Assembly (NCBI GenBank): GCA_012727965.1
Contig: JAAYFZ010000449.1
Location: forward strand, 1-38,220
Source of the DNA: Clostridiaceae bacterium
Lineage (GTDB): Bacteria; Bacillota; Clostridia; Saccharofermentanales; UBA5734
Reading direction: 5' to 3'
DNA: 38,220 nucleotides
Positions 1 through 12,440 of this stretch are shown here, one piece after another (the stretch's first letter is position 1; the number at the start of each line of letters is the position of its first letter). Under the pieces are notes generated by a model. That model ran no database searches. It was not told the origin of the DNA and saw nothing but the letters and a program-made list of their open reading frames with translations. The position numbers and the translations under genes were made by a program.

Positions 1-51
1 GACCGCAATAGCGGCGATGCCTTTGGTCGGAAGATTTCCACAGCTTCGTAG
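1..51 (+). CDS. Possible 3' end of an upstream gene truncated by the window (frame 1: DRNSGDAFGRKISTAS*)
   Basis: Open frame from base 1 to TAG at 49-51, followed by a promoter-like region; too short to identify. Confidence 0.25.
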   Translation, partial: DRNSGDAFGRKISTAS

Positions 52-151
52 AACTTAGTATGCGAATAACGGTCAAGTGTATGTCTGTAATGTGGGTACA
101 TGTTATACTAATCAGAGATGTTGAGGCCTTGGCCTGGAGGGTTTTAGATAG

Positions 152-751
152 ATGATTTTTAGCGAGTGGGTTGTTTTTGGTATTTTGCTATTTATGTATC
201 TGCTCTTAGCAGTACTGAACCCTTTTCTGCTCAGACTTAATATTTTCATCAGGCAATTTATTCTTCTGACCAGACCTCTGCAATTGCGTCCGCTAATGGT
301 CATAACGCATCGTTATAATGATGTGCTATCACTGTCGCTGCAATTGATTCTGTTATCTCTTTTGATGGGCTTCTATTGGGATGACTGGCGGCGGGCAATG
401 GTGCTTACATCTGCTATGTTTATTCAGACTACTGCTGTTACTGCAACCAAACAGCTGGCTGCTGCAACTAGACCACCGCAGGATATAGCCCATGTAAAAA
501 TGCGTTCCGGCTCATATCCCAGCGGCCACAGTGCGGCCAGCATGACTTTTGCCTTGCTGGTACCGACAATGCTAGCGCCGTATTTGCCAACTGCTGCTAT
601 CATAGCAATTACCTGTTATCTGTTTTTTGTCGCAATTGTGACTGCCTATGGCAGACTATTTCTTGATGTCCACTGGCTCAGTGATATTATCGGTGCCTGG
701 CTGATTTCTCCTGCAACCTGGCTGATAGCCAGAGGCTTCCTCAGAGTTTGA
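152..751 (+). CDS. PAP2-family membrane phosphatase
   Basis: PAP2 motifs KQLAAATRPP, SYPSGHSAAS and GRLFLDVHWLSDIIGAW in a multi-TM protein. Confidence 0.85.
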   Translation: MIFSEWVVFGILLFMYLLLAVLNPFLLRLNIFIRQFILLTRPLQLRPLMVITHRYNDVLSLSLQLILLSLLMGFYWDDWRRAMVLTSAMFIQTTAVTATKQLAAATRPPQDIAHVKMRSGSYPSGHSAASMTFALLVPTMLAPYLPTAAIIAITCYLFFVAIVTAYGRLFLDVHWLSDIIGAWLISPATWLIARGFLRV

Positions 752-808
752 GTTTAAGCTTCGTAAATTGCAGTTTAGATCAGATCAAATATAGAGAAGG
801 AAACAAAT

Positions 809-2032
809 ATGGATTTTAATATTATCGCAACTACGCTCTTTGGCGTTGAATCAGTCACAGCTTCGGAAATGCAGGAGCTCGGCTATGATCGATCGCAGAT
901 CAAGGTTAGTGATGGACAGGTCGTGCTGACAGTCTCCGGACTTGATGAAATGAGACTTGCCGCTGCCCGCCTGAATATTTGGCTGAGAACGGCAGAGAGA
1001 GTATTGATCGAACTTGGATCGTTCGAGGCCAGAGATTTTGACACTCTGTTCGAGCGGGCGCAAGAATTGCCCTGGGAGAACTGGATCGAGAAGGGCTCTG
1101 CTTTTCACGTTAATGGTTATTCCAGAAAATCAGCGTTGTTTGGCATTCCCGCCTGTCAGAGGACGATTAAAAAAGCAATCGTACTGCATCTTTCCCGTAT
1201 ATATAATTTAGCACCCGGTGCTGAGCTGCCTGAGAGCCAGTCGCTTGGTCTTCTTAAACTGCAATTCGGTATCGTCTCTGACCGCGTAACTATCATGGCT
1301 GATACCTCCGGTGATGGTCTTCATAAGCGAGGCTACAGACCTCTGCGGCATGAGGCGCCGATCAGAGAGACACTGGCCGCAGCTATGCTCTACTTGTCAC
1401 GATTCGGACTAGCCGGGGAACAGGAAGCTGTTTATGATCCCTTTTGCGGTTCCGGCACGATTCCAATAGAGGCTGCGCTTATCGCATCGAAAACCGCACC
1501 GGGACTACGCCGACGCTTCTCGGGCGAAGAATGGCCCTTCGTAGGAGCAAAAGTTTTCGATCAGGTCAGAGCTGAGGCTGAGGCGGCAGTTATTTCAAAT
1601 CCGCCGGAAAAAATTAAGATTTTTGGATCTGATATAGATGAAGGTGCCATTAAGGTTGCTCAGGCCAATGCGGCAAAAGCCGGTGTCAGCCGCTGGGTCG
1701 GGTTTCGCTGTCAGGATGTACTGCAGATCACGCCTGAGAGCCTGACTGAATGGACTGGAGCGCCCTGGCATCTTGTGATCTGCAATCCGCCATATGGTGA
1801 GAGGCTGCTTGATGCTGATACAGCACAAGTGCTTTACAGTGGGTTGGCCTCATGGACTATCGATTCCGCTGGTAATGCCAGAGCAGGTATTCGCTTGTCC
1901 GTAATTACTCCTGAAATGGGGTTTGAAGATATAGCAGGGGGCAAGGCAGATAAACGGCGTAAGCTATATAATGGTATGATACAGTGTACAATGTATCATT
2001 ATTTTAAACAGACTAGACATAACAAGAACTAA
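809..2032 (+). CDS. THUMP-domain class I SAM-dependent RNA methyltransferase (RlmL/YpsC-like)
   Basis: N-terminal THUMP-like region, YDPFCGSGTIPIEAA SAM motif, CNPPYGERL catalytic motif; RBS aaggaaac. Confidence 0.88.
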   Translation: MDFNIIATTLFGVESVTASEMQELGYDRSQIKVSDGQVVLTVSGLDEMRLAAARLNIWLRTAERVLIELGSFEARDFDTLFERAQELPWENWIEKGSAFHVNGYSRKSALFGIPACQRTIKKAIVLHLSRIYNLAPGAELPESQSLGLLKLQFGIVSDRVTIMADTSGDGLHKRGYRPLRHEAPIRETLAAAMLYLSRFGLAGEQEAVYDPFCGSGTIPIEAALIASKTAPGLRRRFSGEEWPFVGAKVFDQVRAEAEAAVISNPPEKIKIFGSDIDEGAIKVAQANAAKAGVSRWVGFRCQDVLQITPESLTEWTGAPWHLVICNPPYGERLLDADTAQVLYSGLASWTIDSAGNARAGIRLSVITPEMGFEDIAGGKADKRRKLYNGMIQCTMYHYFKQTRHNKN

Positions 2033-2072
2033 ATGATCAGCTTATGAACCTAAGCTGTAAGGAGGTTTGAAA

Positions 2073-2840
2073 ATGAAAGGTATATTACTTGCGGCTGGCT
2101 ACGCGACCAGGCTTTATCCACTTACGAAGGACAGACCGAAGGCGCTTTTGCCAGTAGGCGGCAGACCAATTCTCGATTATATCGTCGATGAAATGAACAC
2201 GATACCAGAGCTTGATCAAATCGTTGTTATCAGCAATCATCGATTTGCTGCACAAATGCAGGATTGGGCTCATACACGCAACGGTCAGCAGGCGCCAGAT
2301 AAGCAGATCATAGTAGTAGATGATATGACCACGTCAGACGATGATAAACTTGGTGCTATTGGTGATATCAGCTTCTGTATTGATGAGCTTGGAATTGATG
2401 ATGATGTCGTCATTATTGCTGGAGACAATCTTTTCACATATAAGCTTGCAGATGCCTGGGAAGCCTTCAGACAGCGCGATAGTGACATGATACTGATTCA
2501 GGATCTGCCACCGAATGAGGACCCCAGGCGTTTCGCGATAGTTTCGACAGATGAGAATGGATATGTTACCGATATGGTTGAAAAACCTAAGGAGCCTCTA
2601 TCTCGCCTTGCGGCCTATGCAACATACTTTTACAAGCGTGAAACATTACCGCTTATCCGGGAATATCTTATCAGTGGAAATAAGCCTGATGCACCGGGAA
2701 ATTTCCCGGCGTGGCTACACAAACGCCAGCCTGTATACGCTTATGAGTTCCAGGGAGTATGTATAGATATCGGCACACCGGAGTCTTATGAGGATGTTAG
2801 GACAACATTCCCGTCTGTCCACGACACAGGGACTGTTTGA
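2073..2840 (+). CDS. Sugar-phosphate nucleotidyltransferase family protein
   Basis: N-terminal KGILLAAGYATRLYPLTKDRPKALLPVGGRPILDYIV signature; RBS AAGGAGG at 2059-2065; ATG at 2073 preferred over TTG 2067. Confidence 0.85.
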   Translation: MKGILLAAGYATRLYPLTKDRPKALLPVGGRPILDYIVDEMNTIPELDQIVVISNHRFAAQMQDWAHTRNGQQAPDKQIIVVDDMTTSDDDKLGAIGDISFCIDELGIDDDVVIIAGDNLFTYKLADAWEAFRQRDSDMILIQDLPPNEDPRRFAIVSTDENGYVTDMVEKPKEPLSRLAAYATYFYKRETLPLIREYLISGNKPDAPGNFPAWLHKRQPVYAYEFQGVCIDIGTPESYEDVRTTFPSVHDTGTV

Positions 2841-3003
2841 TAGTGAATTCATAACGCTTATATCGGCAAAAGGCTTGCATACTCGCAGTTATAACAGCTA
2901 TTCTGAATATGAGCATGTTTGGAGCAATAACAATATCGGAAACCATAATGTAGAGATAGCAGTAGTTTCACGCTTGCTAAACAGTGAAGTAGCTGTCCCG
3001 AGG

Positions 3004-3068
3004 TTATCCACAGAGTTATCCACACTATCCACAATTTGAGCAAAAACTTCCACACGGAAAATGTGGAA
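3004..3068. promoter_or_regulatory. Cluster of DnaA-box-like motifs
   Basis: TTATCCACA at 3004-3012 and 3016-3024, CTATCCACA at 3025-3033, TTCCACA at 3048-3054 and inverted TGTGGAA at 3062-3068; AT-rich stretch follows. Confidence 0.6.
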
Positions 3069-3133
3069 AAATAGAAGAAAATATGAAAACAACATGATAA
3101 TTATAGATATAACGATAGGCAAGGAGGATATAT

Positions 3134-4423
3134 ATGAATACTGTTGATGCTGCGGCATCCGCGCGCAAAGCAGCCAGGATCATGGCTGGACTCAGTTCAG
3201 AAGATAAGAATAAAGCATTGGCAAAAATAGCAGAGCTGATGTTGTCTCAGACAGACGAGATTACTAAGGCAAATGCTGAAGATTTGAAGCGTAGTCAAAA
3301 TGAGGCGCTTGCTGCACCGCTGCTTAAGAGGCTTAAGTTTGATCATACCAAGCTGGCTGAATCGGCAGAAGGTCTGAGAAGCCTGATCGGGCTTGATGAT
3401 CCTTCCGGTCGTACTTTGCTGGTAAATGAACTTGATGATGGACTCGAGCTCTATCGTGTCAGCTGTCCGATCGGTGTGATCGGTGTAATCTTCGAATCGC
3501 GTCCAGATGCGCTGGTTCAGATTGCCGGCCTCTGTCTTAAGAGCGGTAATGCCCTGCTTCTCAAGGGTGGATCAGAGGCAAGAGCAACTAATCGTATTCT
3601 GACTGATCTGATAATCAAGGCTGGTCAAGAAGCTGGTCTGCCTGATGGCTGGATATATTTACTGGAGACAAGGGCTGATGTTCAGGAGATGCTCAAGCTC
3701 GACCAGTTCGTAGATCTGATCATTCCACGCGGCTCAAATGAATTTGTCCGTTATATCATGGACAATTCACGCATCCCGGTCCTGGGTCATGCCGATGGTG
3801 TCTGCCATATGTTTATCGACAGCACAGCTGATCCACAAATGGCGGTGAAGCTTACTGTTGACAGCAAGACTCAGTACACAGCCGTCTGTAATGCCATGGA
3901 AACTCTGCTTGTCCATTCCGATCATGCCCAGAAACTTCTTCCTGAGCTTGCACAAGCACTTATGGAAGCCGGAGTCGATATGTATGGCTGCGATCGTGTC
4001 AGTGCCCTGCTAGGCTGTCCAGAGGTCGAAAACTGGCATACAGAATATCTTGACCTCAAGATCTCGATCAAGCTAGTGGATAGTCTGGAAGATGCTATCG
4101 ATCATATCAATACAAATGGTTCAGGCCATACAGAAGCAATCGTTACGTCTGACAAGGACAAGGCAGCAAAATTCATGCTGCTTGTAGATGCAGGTAATGT
4201 GTTCTGGAACTGTTCAACTAGATTCAGCGATGGTTTCCGTTATGGTTTCGGGGCTGAAGTGGGAGTAAGTACAAGTAAGCTGCATGCCCGCGGACCTGTT
4301 GGGCTCGATGGCCTGATGACTTATAAGTATAAATTACTTGGACATGGTCAGACTGTCGGTGAATATGCTGATGGTACCAGAAGATTTAGTCATCGCAAGC
4401 TGGACCGCAGCTGTCCTCTGTGA
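3134..4423 (+). CDS. proA: Glutamate-5-semialdehyde dehydrogenase (gamma-glutamyl phosphate reductase)
   Basis: ProA-like sequence throughout, e.g. VIGVIFESRPDALVQIAGLCLKSGNALLLKGGSEA, and TSKLHARGPVGLDGLMTYKY C-terminus. Confidence 0.95.
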   Translation: MNTVDAAASARKAARIMAGLSSEDKNKALAKIAELMLSQTDEITKANAEDLKRSQNEALAAPLLKRLKFDHTKLAESAEGLRSLIGLDDPSGRTLLVNELDDGLELYRVSCPIGVIGVIFESRPDALVQIAGLCLKSGNALLLKGGSEARATNRILTDLIIKAGQEAGLPDGWIYLLETRADVQEMLKLDQFVDLIIPRGSNEFVRYIMDNSRIPVLGHADGVCHMFIDSTADPQMAVKLTVDSKTQYTAVCNAMETLLVHSDHAQKLLPELAQALMEAGVDMYGCDRVSALLGCPEVENWHTEYLDLKISIKLVDSLEDAIDHINTNGSGHTEAIVTSDKDKAAKFMLLVDAGNVFWNCSTRFSDGFRYGFGAEVGVSTSKLHARGPVGLDGLMTYKYKLLGHGQTVGEYADGTRRFSHRKLDRSCPL

Positions 4424-4492
4424 TCTATATCGCTTGCTACCCCACTATGTGCGTGTTACAATTTTGAGTAGAAAAAATGGGAGGTTGGGTCC

Positions 4493-4948
4493 ATGAAAAT
4501 AGCTCTTGGAAGTGATCATGCCGGATATCAGCTTAAGCGGCATATAATGGATCACTTGAATAAGAACTGTCATGAGTGCGAAGACTATGGCGCACCAAAC
4601 GGTGTGGATGCCGCAAGCTACGTACCTTATGGCCAGGCAGTTTCTCAGGCAGTTTTATCAGGTGCTTGCGATTTTGGTATTCTCATCTGCGGTACCGGGC
4701 TTGGTATATCTATCACAGCAAACAAGCACAAGGGTATTCGGGCGGCACTATGTACTAATGAGTATATGGCGAGAATGGCAAGACAACATAATGATGCCAA
4801 TATATTAGCTCTTGGCGGACGTGTTGTTGGTTCATCGCTGGCTTTTTCGATCGTTGATGCTTTTTTAGCCGAACCATTTGAGAGCGGCGGGCGTCATCAG
4901 ATCAGAGTCGATGAGATCAAGTCTACAGAACAGACGAATTTTAAATAG
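4493..4948 (+). CDS. rpiB: Ribose 5-phosphate isomerase B
   Basis: MKIALGSDHAGYQLK, GILICGTGLGISITANKHKGIRAALC, NDANILALGGRVVG. Confidence 0.95.
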   Translation: MKIALGSDHAGYQLKRHIMDHLNKNCHECEDYGAPNGVDAASYVPYGQAVSQAVLSGACDFGILICGTGLGISITANKHKGIRAALCTNEYMARMARQHNDANILALGGRVVGSSLAFSIVDAFLAEPFESGGRHQIRVDEIKSTEQTNFK

Positions 4949-5023
4949 ACCAAGATATCATTATTTAGTTTGCAGGCCGGTTGCTCCGATGTGCCGGCAC
5001 AAAATATGAGGAGGCCATTACAG

Positions 5024-5653
5024 ATGGAGAACGTATTTATATTTGATCACCCGCTGATTCAGCACAAGATTTCGCTCATGCGCGACAAGAGAACAACGAC
5101 TAAGGAATTTCGCGAGCTGGTCAACGAAGTGGCTATGCTGATGGCCTATGAAGTAACACGCGACATGCCTCTGAAAGAGGTTGAGATCGAGACACCAGTC
5201 GCTATCGCCAAAACAAAAGTACTTGCCGGCAAGAAGCTGGCAGTAGTTCCGATACTTCGTGCCGGCCTCGGTATGGTTGATGGTATGCTAAGTCTTCTGC
5301 CAATGGCAAAAGTCGGACACATCGGTTTATATCGTGATCCCAAAACGCTCGAGCCGGTTGAATATTATTGCAAGCTTCCTGAAGATGTCGAGGAGAGAGA
5401 AATCGTAGTACTTGACCCGATGCTCGCAACAGGCGGTTCAGCTTCTGCTGCTGTCAGTTTTCTTAAGAAAAAGGGTATTTCGAGCATCAAATTCATGTGT
5501 CTGATAGCTGCTCCAGAGGGTATCAAGAGATTACATGAGGATCATCCTGACGTGCCTATATTCTGTGCTGCCATGGATGAAAAGCTTAATGATCATGCTT
5601 ATATTGTTCCTGGTCTCGGTGATGCCGGTGACAGATTGTTCGGTACGAAGTAG
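5024..5653 (+). CDS. upp: Uracil phosphoribosyltransferase
   Basis: [44 protein letters not shown] and [14 protein letters not shown] motif; RBS GAGGAGG at about 5008-5014 supports ATG 5024 over the upstream TTG 4970. Confidence 0.96.
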   Translation: MENVFIFDHPLIQHKISLMRDKRTTTKEFRELVNEVAMLMAYEVTRDMPLKEVEIETPVAIAKTKVLAGKKLAVVPILRAGLGMVDGMLSLLPMAKVGHIGLYRDPKTLEPVEYYCKLPEDVEEREIVVLDPMLATGGSASAAVSFLKKKGISSIKFMCLIAAPEGIKRLHEDHPDVPIFCAAMDEKLNDHAYIVPGLGDAGDRLFGTK

Positions 5654-5680
5654 AAAATAATTAGTTTTGAATTTTATATT

Positions 5681-5717
5681 GGTCCTGCGAATAACTGCCC
5701 AGGCAGCTCGCAGGGCC
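5681..5717 (+). terminator. Long nested stem-loop after upp, probable terminator
   Basis: GGTCCTGCGA (5681-5690) pairs with TCGCAGGGCC (5708-5717), with inner CTGCC/GGCAG; only an imperfect T-rich tail follows. Confidence 0.6.
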
Positions 5718-6029
5718 ATATATTGTTTTATATGCCCCCGTTCTGAAGCTTTGTCTATTAAATACAACCTTAAGCAGAAAGCATCTGATAATCATTGTTA
5801 TAAGACCGAATATTTGACTTTTCACACTGTTCGGCTTGTAATTTTCTGAGAAGGGGAGTATTATCAAATATCGTTAGCAATGAAGTCCGGAGGAAGCATT
5901 CCTTGAGGACTTTGTGTATTTTTAGCCCTATATCCGACCACTGCCGATTATTTTTCAACCGACAGTTCTCGGTGACAAATATATTAAGAAGGCAGGTGTT
6001 TCGGGCTGCGTCTGGGCGGCTTCATTATT

Positions 6030-6830
6030 ATGATGACTGTAATGAGCTATATAAGTGAATTTTGGCACCATTTCGTCGAGAAACTGATTGAAGAAATTAA
6101 GATCGGTGATATTGGCGAGGAAATTAGCCATGCAATAGCACCGAATATTTTATTTTCAGCTAGAATTGCCGGAAAAAACTGGCTGATCTCAGACGCCGTT
6201 GTGGCGACCTGGGGCGTTATGATAGTTATGTTTTTCATAATCTGGTATCTCGCGAAGAAAATGGAACTTGTGCCTAACAGCAAACGTCAACAGCTGACAG
6301 AGTCACTTGTCAATATTCTTATCAAATTGTGTCAGACCTCAGGAATGACATATGCGCAAGCAGAAAAAGTCGTTCCGTATGTTGGAAGCATCGGTATCTT
6401 CATCGCTTTGACAAATATGGTTACACTGCTAAAAATACCAGCCCCTTCCAAGAATCCCGCTTTTCCCATTACGCTGGCATTGATCAACATAGTCTATGTT
6501 GTATATATGTCCATCAGGCTGGCTGGTATAAAAGGATTTTGGGCATCTCTGATCTATCCGAAGGCGGCGTTGTTGCCTTTCAAAATACTGGACTATCTCA
6601 TTAAACCGATCTCGCTGTCACTGCGTCTCTTCGGCAATGTTTTTGGCGCATATATTCTAATGGAGTTCATATATATCATCATTCCAATAATTGTTCCCGG
6701 CGTTATCGGACTATGGTTCGATCTGGCAGACGGTATCCTGCAGGGCGTGATTTTCACTTACCTGTCAGTAACCTATATAGGTGAGGTGCTTGAAGGTGCC
6801 CATCATGCTCGTGAAGCAGCACATTCTTAA
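6030..6830 (+). CDS. atpB: F1Fo ATP synthase subunit a
   Basis: SLSLRLFGNVFGAYILMEFIY (conserved Arg helix) and C-terminal FTYLSVTYIGEVLEGAHH; first gene of the atp cluster. Confidence 0.95.
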   Translation: MMTVMSYISEFWHHFVEKLIEEIKIGDIGEEISHAIAPNILFSARIAGKNWLISDAVVATWGVMIVMFFIIWYLAKKMELVPNSKRQQLTESLVNILIKLCQTSGMTYAQAEKVVPYVGSIGIFIALTNMVTLLKIPAPSKNPAFPITLALINIVYVVYMSIRLAGIKGFWASLIYPKAALLPFKILDYLIKPISLSLRLFGNVFGAYILMEFIYIIIPIIVPGVIGLWFDLADGILQGVIFTYLSVTYIGEVLEGAHHAREAAHS

Positions 6831-6844
6831 GGAGGTTTTTGATA

Positions 6845-7072
6845 ATGGAAAGAGGATTAATCGCGCTAGGCGCAGCTATAGCAATCGCGATCGCAGCAGG
6901 AGCTGCCGCTATCGGTATCGGACTTGCAGCTGGTAAGGCATTCGAGGCATCTGCCCGTCAGCCTGAGGTTGCCGGAAAAGTTCAGGCACTCATGATGACA
7001 GCTATCGTTTTTATTGAAGCAACAGCTATTTATGCTCTTGTTGTCAGTCTGCTTCTGATTTTTGCGTTTTAA
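6845..7072 (+). CDS. atpE: F1Fo ATP synthase subunit c
   Basis: Two-helix proteolipid, AAGKAFEASARQPE loop, ion-binding Glu in FIEATAIYALV; RBS AAGGAGG; ATG at 6845. Confidence 0.95.
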   Translation: MERGLIALGAAIAIAIAAGAAAIGIGLAAGKAFEASARQPEVAGKVQALMMTAIVFIEATAIYALVVSLLLIFAF

Positions 7073-7121
7073 TAGCAAAACATCTGCAGAACGACTGAAA
7101 GAAAGAAGGTAAGGTGCCATC

Positions 7122-7652
7122 ATGTTTACCCCTGAAGCAATGGCGAGCTATGCAGTAGCTGCGATTTTTACATTAATAAATCTATTTATTTCGTATTTCG
7201 TTTTGAAGAGGTTTCTCTTCAAACCCATCCTTAAGCTGCTGCGAAAACGCAGAGATTCAGTCGAAGGAGATCTAAGCGAGGCTGAAAAGCGATTAACTGA
7301 AGCTCAGGATAAGCTATCGACAGCTGATCTTCGTCTTGATCATTCTGCGCAGGAGGCTGCTGAGATTATTACGACGGCAAGAAGTCAGGCCGAAGTTCAG
7401 CGTGAGGCGATTCTCTCAGAAGCTAAGAAGGAAGCCGCATCAATGTTGGCCCGCGCCGATGGTGAGATCGACAGGATGCGTGTAACCATGCTCAACGATA
7501 TCAGGAATGAAGTTGCTGATCTCTCAGTTGCCATCGCGTCGAAGGTCATCGGCAAAGTAATGGATGAGAAACATCAGCTTCAGCTGGTCGATCAATTTCT
7601 GGATGAAGAAATGTCAAAACGTCAGCCAGCCCAAGATGGAGGTGAAGGCTGA
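7122..7652 (+). CDS. atpF: F1Fo ATP synthase subunit b
   Basis: N-terminal TM helix, KPILKLLRKRR, long Ala/Glu-rich coiled coil, C-terminal VAIASKVIGKVMDEKHQLQLVDQFLDE. Confidence 0.93.
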   Translation: MFTPEAMASYAVAAIFTLINLFISYFVLKRFLFKPILKLLRKRRDSVEGDLSEAEKRLTEAQDKLSTADLRLDHSAQEAAEIITTARSQAEVQREAILSEAKKEAASMLARADGEIDRMRVTMLNDIRNEVADLSVAIASKVIGKVMDEKHQLQLVDQFLDEEMSKRQPAQDGGEG

Positions 7653-9566
7653 TGTCTGAGACTGGATTCCGTGTAATCAGGATCGTTTCATCTGTTCCGC
7701 TTGAAAAGAGTAAGGGCGATGCCATCGGCAAGCGTTTCGCAGAGCATTTCGGCATCGTTGAATATAGTGTGCGTCTGGAAACTGATTCAACGCTGATCGG
7801 CGGCATGATCATATATGCGAACGGCTTCCGCTATGATTATAGTATCAAGGGACAGCTGGCACGAATTTCCAATACGCTAAAAACACAAAAAACTATTGGA
7901 GTAGACGATAATCCTACAACAGAAGATGCGAATGATCTGATAAAAGCAAATCTGGCAAAAGCTCTCGACTTGTTCGATGAACAGCCTGTAGCGCCTGAAG
8001 GTATGGATTTGTTCTCGGACAGTGAATCGTTATCCATTCAGGATGATGATATAACTAATACTCAAGTAGTTGACCGTCTGCGCGAATCGCTCGAGAGTAT
8101 GACTACCAGCTCTACAGTGGATGAGATCGGCCAGGTCCTCAGTGTAAGTGACGGTATTGCCTATATCAGTGGTATGCAGAATTGCCGCAGCAGTGAACTT
8201 ATAATGTTCTCTCGAGATACTTATGGTATTGCTATGAATATCGAGGAAGACCGAATAGGCGCAATTATTCTTCAGGACGATGACAACATTCGCGAAGGAA
8301 CCATCTGCAAAAGGACCGGTTCGACGGTATCTGTGCCTGTAGGCAAAGCTCTTATCGGCAGAGTCGTTGATCCTCTTGGTGTACCCATAGATGGTATGGG
8401 TCATATCGCGACAGATAAGAAGCGACCTATAGAATATGGAGCTGCCTCAATTATTGACAGACAGCCAGTCAATCAGTCACTGCATACAGGGATAACAGCG
8501 ATCGATGCCATGACACCGATCGGACGTGGACAGCGCGAGCTGATCATTGGTGACAGACAAACCGGTAAAACCACTATAGCGATCGATACAATTCTTAATC
8601 AGAAGGGCAAGAATGTATATTGTATCTACGTGGCGATCGGTCAGAATCTATCTACTCTTGCTAATATTGTCAACAATCTGCAGACACGAGGTGCCATGGA
8701 TTATACGACTGTAATTGTCGCAAGTGCTTCTGCTTCAGCTTCTATGCAATATATCGCACCTTTCTCGGGCTGTGCTATGGCTGAGGAATTGATGTATAAC
8801 GAAAAAGCAGATGTTTTGATCGTTTATGATGATCTTACTAAACATGCTCAGGCTTATCGTGCAATTTCGCTGCTTCTGCGCCGTCCGCCTGGACGTGAAG
8901 CTTATCCAGGTGATGTTTTTTACCTTCATTCGAGACTACTTGAGCGTGCAGCTCGTCTCAATGATCGGCTCGGAGGCGGTTCGATGACAGCGCTGCCTAT
9001 AATCGAGACTCAGAGTGGTGATATTTCGGCTTATATTCCGACTAATGTAATTTCAATTACTGATGGACAGATATATCTTGAATCCGAGCTGTTTTATCAA
9101 GGTCAAAGACCAGCAATCAATGTTGGCCTGTCGGTCTCACGTGTTGGTGGCGCCGCGCAGTCGAAGGCTATGAAAAAGGTTGCAGGTCCCCTGCGTATTA
9201 ATCTGGCTCAATATAGAGAGCTCGAAGCTTTTTCACAATTCGGATCTGAACTTGATGACGCGACGCTGCATCAGCTCAGAACAGGCGAGCGATTGATCGA
9301 AGTACTCAAACAGCCTCCATATTCACCGCTGCCGATGGAAGATCAGGTAATCATGCTTTATCTTTCTAATCAAGGTATTTTGACCGGTTTAGACCGGGAG
9401 GATGTAAGAATATTCCTGACATCTTATATGACATACATGCGTGACCGACATCCGGTTTTGCTGGAGGAATTGGCTGAGAGCCAGATATTTACCGATGCCA
9501 TTGCAGCGACTGTAGACTCTACGATCAAGGACTATATGAGGCTATGGCAGATGGAGAATGAGGATA

Positions 9567-9583
<17 letters not shown>
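7652..9583 (+). CDS. atpA: F1Fo ATP synthase alpha subunit with fused N-terminal delta-subunit C-terminal domain (delta-alpha fusion)
   Basis: Residues 1 to ~75 (FRVIRIVSSVPLEKSK...ETDSTLIGGMIIYANGFRYDYSIKGQLARI) match the AtpH C-terminal domain; from about residue 135 canonical AtpA (GQVLSVSDGIA, GDRQTGKTTIA, SLLLRRPPGREAYPGDVFYLHSRLLERAA). Confidence 0.93.
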
Positions 9584-11940
<2,357 letters not shown>

Positions 11941-11999
11941 TCAGCAATACAGTTGGTATCCATAAGCATTTACCTGCAGAAGCAGAGGAGATTATCAGT

Positions 12000-12440
12000 A
12001 TGGCTGATCACAAAATACATGCAGAAATAGTTACACCCTATGAGGTCTTCTTCGATGACATGGTTGATATGGTTATCGTATCATCCAAAGAGGGAGAAAT
12101 CGGTATACAGCCGGGTTATACACCTATGATGGCTGCCTTGACACCAGGTGAAATACGCTTGAAAACAGGTGACAAGGTAATGGTTGCATCAGGTACAAAC
12201 GGCTATGCCGAGGTTGGCAGAGATATGGTCATTGTAGTTGTTAATGCTGCTGAATGGGCAGAAGAGATTGATCTGCCTCGAGCAGAGAAAGCTTTGGCCA
12301 GAGCTGATAAGCGTTTCCACGACCCTGAAACTGATCCTCAGGAGCGGAACCATGCCAGACATGGTATTGAAAGAGCAAAAGCCCGCATTAAGATAGCTAA
12401 AAAGTATCAGGACAAATCCTATAGCGGCTCTTCATTTTGA
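12000..12440 (+). CDS. atpC: F1Fo ATP synthase epsilon subunit
   Basis: ATP-synt_DE-like beta domain (EIVTPYEVFFDDMVDMVIVSSKEGEIGIQPGYTPMMAAL) and C-terminal helices; position after atpD. Confidence 0.93.
   Translation: MADHKIHAEIVTPYEVFFDDMVDMVIVSSKEGEIGIQPGYTPMMAALTPGEIRLKTGDKVMVASGTNGYAEVGRDMVIVVVNAAEWAEEIDLPRAEKALARADKRFHDPETDPQERNHARHGIERAKARIKIAKKYQDKSYSGSSF

Noticed and set aside
2858-3158. Minus-strand ORFs in the proA upstream region
   Set aside because: Low-complexity hydrophobic translations across the DnaA-box cluster, extending into proA; no RBS or family support.
8030-8404. 124-aa minus-strand ORF antisense to the delta-alpha gene
   Set aside because: Shadow ORF of a clearly coding plus-strand gene; no recognisable domain.
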